From JAFGLZ01 sp964390905 (GTDB lineage Bacteria; Planctomycetota; Phycisphaerae; UBA1845; JAFGLZ01), in the NCBI GenBank assembly GCA_964390905.1, contig CAYMLO010000020.1, forward strand, positions 17,863 to 81,862: DNA of 64,000 bases, given 5' to 3'. Shown here piece after piece: positions 46,797 to 54,527 of this stretch (position 1 is its first letter; every line of letters begins with the position of its first letter). The notes beneath the pieces are model-generated. The model was not told where the DNA came from. It did not search any database and saw only the letters and a list, made by a program, of their open reading frames with translations. Both the position numbers and the translations under genes were made by a program.

Positions 46797-47894
46797 CTAT
46801 CCTAGGTGCATGCGGGCCTCTCGATAGACCTCGATCGGGTGACGCAGCAAGTAGGGAAGGTGAAACCGAATGCTGGGCTCGGCGCTGCCCGCGTCCCAGC
46901 AGGCCAGGTTGCAGCCCACCACGCCCCTGCGCTGCGCTCGGAACTCAGTCGAGCGGACGATGGCGTCCAGCGGCATCTGACGGATGTTGAGGCCCTTCTG
47001 CTGCTGGTAGCATGGGAAGACGTCCCCGAACGGATTGATCATCACGAAGAGCGATCCCGCCAGACAGGGAACGGGTCTGACGAATTCGTAGGCCGTCTCG
47101 AAGTGATCGATGTAGAAGCGGGAATTGGTCTCGATGCCCAGTGCCTGCAGCCGGCTGGCAATACGGCCGATCGTGGCCTTGATGTCGGGCAGGTCCTCGC
47201 GCCTGGGGGTCAACTGCTCGAGAGCGGCCTGGACCATCTCGCGATACCGCAGGTAGGTATGGACGGGGATAAATTGCAGCTTCTGGACGCCCCATTTGAT
47301 GCACCGGTCCGCGAGGGCTTCCAGCGCGTCCTGGTTCAGGCGGGAGACCACCACGTTGATGCCCACCGGGATCGGTTCGGGCAGCGACCGGAAGTGCTCG
47401 ACCGCGGCGACGACCCGGTTCAGCCCGTCGACGCCGCGAATGGCCTTGTACCCGTCCCGGTCGGGGTGATCGCAGGAGACGTAGACGACCGAGAGGCCGG
47501 CCTGGGCGAGCGACCGCGCCCGGGCCTGGTCGATGGCCAGGGCGTTGGTGTTGATGTGCACGCTCATCCCGTCCTTCCGGAACGCGGCGATACACGTCTC
47601 CAGGTCGTGGCGCAAGGTCGGCTCGCCGCCGCCGATGGAGACGATCTGCGTCTTGAGCCGGCGAAGTGCGGGCCTGAGCGAGAGGATCTCGTCGGTCGTG
47701 AGCTCCGGCGGGCTGTCGGGCCTGGGCCGCCAGATGTCGCAGGTCCTGCACCGGGAGTTGCAGCGGTCGACCACGTCCAGATACGCGAACGGCACGACGC
47801 GAACCTTCGTACGCAAGTACTTGGTTGAGCAGATCTGCACGAACATCCGTGCCATTGCGGAGATATGCTTCAGGTTGGACCAGAGACCCGCCAC
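46797..47894 (-). CDS. Radical SAM protein with C-terminal auxiliary cysteines
   Basis: 365 residues. The radical SAM cluster motif is CNSRCRTCDIW (CxxxCxxC) near residue 45. GGGEPTLRHDL is the usual SAM-binding glycine-rich segment. The C-terminal third has several Cys residues (VPCLAGS, VFPCYQQQ, VGCNLACWD) like a SPASM/auxiliary iron-sulfur domain. The reaction cannot be assigned. Forms a two-gene unit with the flippase-like gene. Confidence 0.88.
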   Translation of the reverse strand: MAGLWSNLKHISAMARMFVQICSTKYLRTKVRVVPFAYLDVVDRCNSRCRTCDIWRPRPDSPPELTTDEILSLRPALRRLKTQIVSIGGGEPTLRHDLETCIAAFRKDGMSVHINTNALAIDQARARSLAQAGLSVVYVSCDHPDRDGYKAIRGVDGLNRVVAAVEHFRSLPEPIPVGINVVVSRLNQDALEALADRCIKWGVQKLQFIPVHTYLRYREMVQAALEQLTPRREDLPDIKATIGRIASRLQALGIETNSRFYIDHFETAYEFVRPVPCLAGSLFVMINPFGDVFPCYQQQKGLNIRQMPLDAIVRSTEFRAQRRGVVGCNLACWDAGSAEPSIRFHLPYLLRHPIEVYREARMHLG

Positions 47895-48035
47895 AGACCT
47901 CCCTCTCGCTCGGCACGCCGCCGGCTTCCGGGCCTCGGGTCGAGCCCATCGCCTGGATTATAGTCTCACTTTGCTCGCCAAGCGAACGCGCACGGCATTC
48001 GGTGCCCCCGACCCAGCGAGGTGACGCGCTCAGCG

Positions 48036-49025
48036 TCAGGCCCGGGTCCAGTCAAACAGGATGCCCATGGTCTCGTGGCGGCGAGTGTTGATCATTTCGT
48101 AGGCCTTGGCGCAGTCTTCGGGCGCGGATTCGTGCGTGATCAGACCGTTCAGGTCGAATCGCCCCGATCGCACCAGCTCGAAGAACAGGCCGTAGATGCG
48201 GTGCGCGGTCCACTCGGCGTCTTCGTGCGTGCCGTGGGCGCCGATGACGGTCAGACCTCGGGTGATCACGTCGCTGGTCAGGTGCTGCTGAGAAGGGGCG
48301 CCCGTGTCGCCGAGCACGACGACGCGCCCGCGGTGGCGGGCCAGCCCGAGTGCAGCCGAGAAGACGGCGGCGTTCCCCGTGGTGTCGACGACGACGGGCG
48401 GCAGCTCACCCCCGCAGGCCGACTTCACCTCTTCGCGGCAATCGTCGACGGGCCGCGCCACGAGATGCGTCGCGCCCCCGTTTCGGGCCAGGTCGAGCCT
48501 GGCCTGGACGGTGTCGACAGCGATGATGGTCTGGGCCCCGGCGGCGTTGGCCCAGCGGACCGTCATCTGGCCGACCGGTCCGACGCCGATGATCAGGATG
48601 CGGTCGCCCAACCCGAACCCGCCCGCCCGCGCGCCCATGAAGGCGACCTTGCCCAGGGCGATCCAGGTGGCCTGCTTGGCGTCCACGCCGTCGGGGATCC
48701 GGTGACAGGCCGATGCGGGGAGGACGTGGAACGAGGCGTGGCTGCTGAGCGTGGCGATGGTGTCGCCGACCGCCAGCGAGTCCACCTCCGGGCCGACCTC
48801 GACGGCGCGTCCCACGGCGGCATACCCCGGGTAGAACGGGTACTTGACCCAAGCGTCCCAGTGCGTGCCGGGCTCGAAGAGACGGTTGAACACGATCCCT
48901 TCGGTGCCCGTGCTGATCAGGGAGTAGTCTACCTCGACGGCCACGGCGTCCGGGCCCACGGCGCCCGGCGTGAAGGTCTCGAGCGCGACCTGCTGCTTGC
49001 CGGCAAACACGACTCTCTTGGCCAT
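48036..49025 (-). CDS. Medium-chain dehydrogenase, zinc-ADH-like
   Basis: 329 residues. GroES-like N-terminal part (DYSLISTGTEGIVFNRLFEP) and Rossmann domain (GVGPVGQMTVRWANAAGA). The usual catalytic-zinc Cys and the four structural-zinc cysteines are not apparent, placing it in the bi-domain group seen in planctomycete sugar catabolism clusters. It lies about 55 bases downstream of the UroD-like gene and may share its transcript. Substrate unknown. Confidence 0.85.
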   Translation of the reverse strand: MAKRVVFAGKQQVALETFTPGAVGPDAVAVEVDYSLISTGTEGIVFNRLFEPGTHWDAWVKYPFYPGYAAVGRAVEVGPEVDSLAVGDTIATLSSHASFHVLPASACHRIPDGVDAKQATWIALGKVAFMGARAGGFGLGDRILIIGVGPVGQMTVRWANAAGAQTIIAVDTVQARLDLARNGGATHLVARPVDDCREEVKSACGGELPPVVVDTTGNAAVFSAALGLARHRGRVVVLGDTGAPSQQHLTSDVITRGLTVIGAHGTHEDAEWTAHRIYGLFFELVRSGRFDLNGLITHESAPEDCAKAYEMINTRRHETMGILFDWTRA

Positions 49026-49080
49026 GTCGTTCGCTCCGGTTGTATCGCCTGGGACGCGTTTCGCGGGCGGTCCTGGCTGC

Positions 49081-50109
49081 TTATCCCAGCGGGTAGGTGC
49101 CGAACTCCAGCCCGGCTTGGACCATGGCGATCAGGTTGGCCGGGTTGACGCTGGAGTGGATGCTGTTGCTCGAGCAGAGCAGGTACCCGCCGCCCGGGCC
49201 GCCGTCCAGGATGCACTGCCGGACCGTCTGGCGGACCTCTTCGGTCGTCCCGTGAGAGAGCAATTGCCCGCAGTCGACGTTGCCGACCAACGCCATTCGG
49301 TCGCCCACCAGGCGCTTGGTGGTGGCCAGGTCCATGCCCGCCACCGGCTCGATCGGGTTGATGGCGTCGGCGCCGCTGGCGGCGATCGACTCGAGCAGCG
49401 GGTACATGTTGCCGTCCGAATGCTTGATAACCAGTGCCCCCTCCTCGTGGATGACGTCGACCATGCGCGTCAGGCGGGGCAGGATGAAGTGGTCGAAGGC
49501 CTCGGGGCTCATCATCGGCCCGGCGTTGTGGGCGTAGTCGTCGCCGAGGACGATGACCTCGGCGCCGGTGCGGACGGCCCGGCGGGCGATGGCGAGGTGC
49601 ACCTCCAGGACCGTGTCGAGCAGCGCCTCGCAGAACGCCGGCTCGAGCAGGAAATTGGCGAGCAGGTTGTCCAGCCCGTTGAGGTAGGCCGACCACATGA
49701 ACGCCGCTCGCTGGTGGAAGATGATCGCCCGTCTGCCCCTGTAGCGTCGGACGACGTCCTCGAGGTCCCCCAAGCGGTGGGGCGCGTTCGGGTCCGGCGG
49801 CTCGTAGCGGCGCAGGTCGGCCATCGTCTCGATCGGACCGGTGACCGGATGGGCTACGACCTCGGGGTTCCTGCGGTAGGTCACGCCCCACTCGTCGACG
49901 TACGTCCCGTCCTCGCGCTCCTCGACGGGATCGAACCGGACCCCGCAGCCGACCGAGTCCATGCCCAGTCGGTCCTTGCAGTCCGACTCGTCCGCGCAGT
50001 CCGGCATGGCCGCCCGGGCGACCTTCGGGTCGATCACGAACTCGACGATGGGCACGCGGTCCGGTTGCCCGCGCCGCAGGGCCGTCTCGACACGTTCCGG
50101 GGAGTTCAT
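49081..50109 (-). CDS. Uroporphyrinogen decarboxylase (URO-D) family protein
   Basis: About 342 residues from the ATG at 50109 (MNSPERVETALRRGQPDRVP). That opening is characteristic of URO-D/MtaA-like paralogs, which often are corrinoid-dependent methyltransferases rather than true HemE. Other family features: IIFHQRAAFMW, KHSDGNMYPLL and NPIEPVAGMDL. It is followed by the MDR dehydrogenase. A role in haem synthesis is unlikely given the context. Confidence 0.85.
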   Translation of the reverse strand: MNSPERVETALRRGQPDRVPIVEFVIDPKVARAAMPDCADESDCKDRLGMDSVGCGVRFDPVEEREDGTYVDEWGVTYRRNPEVVAHPVTGPIETMADLRRYEPPDPNAPHRLGDLEDVVRRYRGRRAIIFHQRAAFMWSAYLNGLDNLLANFLLEPAFCEALLDTVLEVHLAIARRAVRTGAEVIVLGDDYAHNAGPMMSPEAFDHFILPRLTRMVDVIHEEGALVIKHSDGNMYPLLESIAASGADAINPIEPVAGMDLATTKRLVGDRMALVGNVDCGQLLSHGTTEEVRQTVRQCILDGGPGGGYLLCSSNSIHSSVNPANLIAMVQAGLEFGTYPLG

Positions 50110-50200
50110 CGGCGGGTTGGCCTCCACGACTCGGTTGCGGCGCCGCCCGCACGTCGAACCAGTAGGCGGCGGGACGCGACCGGTGGGGCGATCGCTCGGA

Positions 50201-50509
50201 TCAGCGCTTGGGCGCCGGCTTGGTGGTGGCCGCGGCCCGGGTCGACGGTTTTGCCTTGCGTGGGTTCTTCTTCAGGATCGACGTGCTGCGGGGCCCCTTC
50301 TTGGCCCCAAGGATCTCTCTGTATGCGCGGATGCGCTTGACGGTATGGAGTCGCTCGGCGTACAGCTTGGTGCGCTCCTCTTCCCAGGGCCTCGGCGCGG
50401 TCTTCTGGCCGTAGTAGGCCCCCCCAACGGCGGACCCCATCGCGATGACGACGATCAGCGCAGTGATCAGGGTGTGCACGACGCCCCCGGTACGCGTAGT
50501 GTCTTGCAT
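50201..50509 (-). CDS. Small membrane protein with basic tail
   Basis: 102 residues; GAGG is nine bases before the ATG. One hydrophobic segment at about 11-33 (HTLITALIVVIAMGSAVGGA) and a strongly basic C-terminal half (LKKNPRKAKPS). No family recognised. Located just downstream of MITE copy B. Confidence 0.62.
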   Translation of the reverse strand: MQDTTRTGGVVHTLITALIVVIAMGSAVGGAYYGQKTAPRPWEEERTKLYAERLHTVKRIRAYREILGAKKGPRSTSILKKNPRKAKPSTRAAATTKPAPKR

Positions 50510-50836
50510 GGTGGACTACCTCGATCGAACTCCTGCTTCCAGACGGGGGCGCCCACGGCACGCGCCGGTCCCCCAGATCGGTACGGACTCTCTAGTTAAG
50601 CAGAATCCCTCCGGTCCCGCAACCGTGGCGCCAGACACCCGGGGGGAAGGGGTCGGAGACACATCCGGCGGCCCCATCAGAGACGCGACCGTCAGGGAGC
50701 GTTCACGCCGGCGGTCACGCTGGCGTTCCCGGATTGCATACACCGGACGGGACAGCGGATCCGACGCGGTTTGCATCGTTCGCCGTGCGGGTCAGACCGA
50801 TCCAGGCAGAATCGGTCTGGCCGAACGCTCCCTCAC

Positions 50837-51803
50837 CAGGCTGTCGAAATACCTGGAATTGTTCTTGCTTGCAACGGGAGAATGCGCCAAACGGGGTCTC
50901 GTTAGGGAATTTGGGGGGGTGAACGCATTCGGCAGGGAGGCGACTGAGATGGCTGGGTTTCGGCAGCCAGAGATACCTCGGGACCAATTGGTGCTGTGGG
51001 AACAGCGGCTCGACGACGCGTTGCCGGTGGATCATCCCGTTCGGCAGCTCGACGATCTGCTGCGATCGGACGCCTTTAGCGAGACGTTCAAGGCGTGGGA
51101 ACGCGAGTATGTGCTGGCAGAGGGCAAGCCGCCGTTCCACCCGCGGGATCTGGCGGCGCTGTACGTGTATGGGATGCTGAACAAGATCCGTTCGAGTCGT
51201 CAGTCGGACGTGTACCGTTGTCCGATGGGGGCGGCGTTGCGGTTTGTGGGTACTGGGCAACTAAAGATGAAGTGGGGGACTGCGATTCGCAGGCAATACC
51301 GAGGGGACCCGGCGTGTGCGGGTTGTCCCCGGGCGTTGATGTGTTGTGAGAATCCCGAGACGGGACGGACGGTGAACCGAGATCAATACGAAGATCACCG
51401 GGAACGCATGCGTGCGCGGATGTCGAGTGGGCGGGGTCGTTCGCGCTACCGACTCCGTCGTCAGACGGTGGAGCCGCGGTTTGGTCAGATCAAGCGGAAC
51501 CTGGGGTTACGCCGGTTCCTGCGTCGCGGTCTGTGTGGTGTACAAGCGGAATGGACGCTCGCGTGCATTGCGGTGAATCTGGGCATTCTGCTCCGTAGCT
51601 GGCAGGAGGTGCGAGCCGTGCTCTAAAAGGCAGCCGGGGGTGGGCCTGCGCAATGATCGTGCCCTGCCCAACGCCCGCGCAGCCGTCGCCTGACCCACAG
51701 TGGGCTGATCTGACCCGGTCGACGCCGCGCGAAAAAACCTCGAGTCGCCAGCCATCACCAGCGTACATGGCCAGCTATTCATCGAAGGTATTTCGACAGC
51801 CTG
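50837..51803 (+). mobile_element. Internally deleted IS1182-family element nested in the MITE
   Basis: 967 bp with 18-bp perfect terminal inverted repeats CAGGCTGTCGAAATACCT. It is flanked by a 4-bp direct repeat TCAC (50833-50836 and 51804-51807), a target duplication. Removing the element and one TCAC regenerates the MITE end exactly, so the insertion is younger than the MITE copy. Confidence 0.88.
50949..51626 (+). pseudogene. IS1182-type transposase, internally truncated but in frame
   Basis: About 225 residues, against roughly 450-500 for intact relatives. It keeps the N-terminal DUF772-like part (DHPVRQLDDLLRSDAFSETF, PPFHPRDLAALYVYGML) and the C-terminal CPMGAALRF ... ACAGCPRALMC ... 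VEPRFGQIKRNLGLRRFL region. Near RSSRQ/SDVYRCP the middle of the protein, which holds two catalytic Asp residues, is missing. The reading frame is kept across the join. Cannot be catalytic alone, but could be a mobile non-autonomous derivative or a repressor-like remnant. Confidence 0.82.
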
Positions 51804-51839
51804 TCACGGTCGCGTCTCTGATGGGGGTCGCCGGAGGCG

Positions 51840-54449
51840 TCACGGACCCCCGTCGGTGTGCAGGCGGCGGCGGGCGCGTTCAAGAAGCGCGCGGGCCTGC
51901 CGGTGTTGGGGGTCGGCCCGTAGGACGCGCTTGTAGCAGGCGAGGGCCTCGGTCCAGCGGCCCAGTTGCTCGAATGCCCGCGCCAGTTGCAGATGGGAAT
52001 CCAGGCTGTGGGGGGACAGCTTGACCGCCTCCTGCAACCGGACGACGGCTTGGTCCCATTGAGACTGCTGGCAGAGGATCAGGGCCGCGTTGTATCTCGC
52101 GCTGGCGGATGTCGAGTCGAGCTCGGCCGCGCGGTTGAAGTGCGTCAGCGCCTCACCCATCTGGCCCGTGCGGCCCAACGCGTTGCCCAGCGCGCAATGG
52201 GCCTCGGCGCTATTCGGGTCCAGCCGCACCGCCTTCTGCAGATGCTGGGTCGCCTCCTTTCGGTGACCCGTTGCCTCGAGCGCCAGGCCGAGCTGGAGGC
52301 GCGTCTGCGCCCGCGCGTCGCCCGCCTTCAAGGCTTGTTGCAGATGGGGAACGGCTTCGGCCGGCCGGCCGCGCTCGCGCAGCAGCCGGCCCAGCGAAGC
52401 GAGCGAGTTCGTCGTCGGGCGGGTCGCGACGACGCGGTTGAGGCGGTCGATGTCCTGATCGGCCCGCTTCGCCCGCACCACCGCCAGGCACTTCGACGCC
52501 TCGGCATAAGATGGCGACAGCGCCAGCGCCCGACGCAGCGCCCGCTCCGCCGGCCCCAGCCGCCCGCGGGCCAGGTGCGTCCGACCGATTTCGTAGTGCG
52601 CCCGGGCGGCGTAGCTCCCGTTGCAGGCCGTCATCAATCGACCGAACGCGGCCAGGGCTTCGTCGTCCCGGTCCAGGGAGCGGTGCATCTGCCCCAGCAG
52701 CTGCAGAGACTTGGGGTCTTCGGGGTCAATCCGCAGCGCCTGCTGGATCCATTCGATGCCCTTGTGATACTGCCCGCGCTTCATGTAGACCGCGCCGAGC
52801 ATCCGGGGGATGTTGGCGTCCCGGTCGACGAGCTTGGCGGCCCGTTCGAAGCAGGCGGTCGCCTCGGCGCGTCGTTCCTTCGCGTCGTAGGACATCCCCA
52901 GAACCAGCAACGCCTTGCCCGCCTGCGGGACCTTGGCCACGTACGGCTCGAGCAGCTCGATCACCTTGTCGTGGTGTCCCCGGCCAACCAGCGCCAGGGC
53001 GGTCTTGTACCGCTGCAGCTCGCCGATCATCTCGCTCGGGTTGGGCAGGCTCGCGTAGGGGACGCCCGCGTCCTTGTGTCGGGTCGTCGTCGGACGGTCC
53101 GAAGCCGCAACGTAGCCCAGCGCCCGGAGCCGCTCGAGCATCTCGGGCGTGACGGCGAGGTGGGCCTGAACGGCGGTCACCATCTCCGGGTCGCTGCCGA
53201 CCATCTGGCGGAGCAGGGCAGACAGCTCGGCAGCCACCTGAGGTCGAGCCGCGTACACGTTCTGGAGTTCCTTCGGGTCCTTGCCAAGATCGTACAACTC
53301 CGGCTTGGGGGCGAAGATGAACTTGTGGTCGCGTCGTCGCACGCCCAACAGCGGCGCCCAACCGTTGAAGAACTTGCCGGCCAGCGTCTCGATGTACAAC
53401 GCCCTGGGAACCGGTCCGGGCGGATCGATCAGGCTCGCGCCGTCGAGGCCCGCCGGCACGGGCCGGCCCGCCGCGGCCAGCACCGTCGGGACCACGTCGA
53501 TCAGACAGACCTGGCGCCTGACGACGCAGCCCTGCGGCACGGGCGGCGGGCCGCTAATGATGAGCGGCACGTGCAGCGTCGAGTCGTAGAGCAGCGCGCC
53601 GTGGTCGGCCTCGTCGTGCTCGCCCAGCCCCTCGCCGTGGTCGGCCGTCACGATCACCAGCGTTCGCGATCGGACCTGGTTCCGGTCGAGCCATTCCAGC
53701 AACCTGCCGAGCTGCTGATCCGTGTAGGCGATCTCCCCGTCGTACGGCGCCGAGGGGTACCGGCTGGCGAAGGGCTCGGGCGGATCGTAGCTGAGGTGGG
53801 GGTCGAAGTAGTGGACCCACAGGAAGAACGTCTCGCGGCCGTTGTCGTCGAGCCACGACAACGCCGCCGCCGTCGTCGTCGCCGCGCGACGCTCGTTGGG
53901 GCTCGGCCCGTCGATCGTGCCGACCTTCGCCCACGTATCCCCGTAGTGCCCGAATCCCCTGGCCAACCCGCAACGACGATCCAACAGCGCAACCGACACG
54001 AAGCCGGCCGTCCGATAGCCCGCCGAGGCGAGCATCTCCGCCAGCGTCGCCACCTTCGGCTCGAGCTTGAACATCCCGTTGACGCGGGCGCCATGGTGCT
54101 GCGGGTTCAGACCGGTCAGCAGGGAGGCGTGCGAGGGCAGCGTGCTCGACGCCGGCGCGATGGCTTGGGCGAACCGAACCCCCCGCCGGGCCAGCCCGTC
54201 CATGACGGGCGTCTCGATGCCTTGATGGCCATAGCAGCCGACGTGGTCGGCCCGGAGCGTGTCGATCGAGACCAGCAGGACGTTCCAGCCGCCAAGCGCC
54301 CCGGGGGCGATCTCGAGGCGATCGGCCTGCCGACCCGCTGCAGCGCCCGGCTTGGCGGATCCAGGCACGCCGCTGCGTCGGCACCCGGCTGGCAGCATGA
54401 GCGCCGGCAAGAGGACCCCCGCCAACATCGCCTGACGGAGCACGCCCAT
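51840..54449 (-). CDS. Lipoprotein with sulfatase-fold hydrolase and TPR domains, paralog 1
   Basis: About 869 residues from the ATG at 54449; an ATG at 54488 in frame is also possible. Signal peptide with lipobox LPAGC. Residues about 45-440 have the sulfatase/alkaline-phosphatase fold (LLVSIDTLRADHVGCYGH, VIVTADHGEGLGEHDEADHG). The nucleophile position reads STLPSHASLLTG: Thr replaces the Cys/Ser of true sulfatases and His the Arg, so formylglycine cannot form; phospho- or sulfo-transfer by Thr is possible. The C-terminal half is at least nine TPR units. Faces the same strand as its paralog. Confidence 0.87.
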   Translation of the reverse strand: MGVLRQAMLAGVLLPALMLPAGCRRSGVPGSAKPGAAAGRQADRLEIAPGALGGWNVLLVSIDTLRADHVGCYGHQGIETPVMDGLARRGVRFAQAIAPASSTLPSHASLLTGLNPQHHGARVNGMFKLEPKVATLAEMLASAGYRTAGFVSVALLDRRCGLARGFGHYGDTWAKVGTIDGPSPNERRAATTTAAALSWLDDNGRETFFLWVHYFDPHLSYDPPEPFASRYPSAPYDGEIAYTDQQLGRLLEWLDRNQVRSRTLVIVTADHGEGLGEHDEADHGALLYDSTLHVPLIISGPPPVPQGCVVRRQVCLIDVVPTVLAAAGRPVPAGLDGASLIDPPGPVPRALYIETLAGKFFNGWAPLLGVRRRDHKFIFAPKPELYDLGKDPKELQNVYAARPQVAAELSALLRQMVGSDPEMVTAVQAHLAVTPEMLERLRALGYVAASDRPTTTRHKDAGVPYASLPNPSEMIGELQRYKTALALVGRGHHDKVIELLEPYVAKVPQAGKALLVLGMSYDAKERRAEATACFERAAKLVDRDANIPRMLGAVYMKRGQYHKGIEWIQQALRIDPEDPKSLQLLGQMHRSLDRDDEALAAFGRLMTACNGSYAARAHYEIGRTHLARGRLGPAERALRRALALSPSYAEASKCLAVVRAKRADQDIDRLNRVVATRPTTNSLASLGRLLRERGRPAEAVPHLQQALKAGDARAQTRLQLGLALEATGHRKEATQHLQKAVRLDPNSAEAHCALGNALGRTGQMGEALTHFNRAAELDSTSASARYNAALILCQQSQWDQAVVRLQEAVKLSPHSLDSHLQLARAFEQLGRWTEALACYKRVLRADPQHRQARALLERARRRLHTDGGP

Positions 54450-54527
54450 CGCCCGGCCCCGTTGATGGGTGGGAGGCAGGTTTCGCATGCGGGTTGGCTC
54501 CGGCGTCTCGATCTGGTCGGACCCGAT

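Larger units (their letters stand above)
50650..51845. mobile_element. MITE copy B, split by an IS1182-like element
   Basis: Left part 50675-50836 and right remnant 51808-51823 together restore the same 178-bp unit as copy A, in opposite orientation. Imperfect outer arms of about 25 bp extend the inverted repeat on both sides (GGGGTCGGAGACAC... against GGGGTCCGTGACGC...). The right outer arm reaches the stop codon of the downstream sulfatase-fold gene. Confidence 0.8.
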
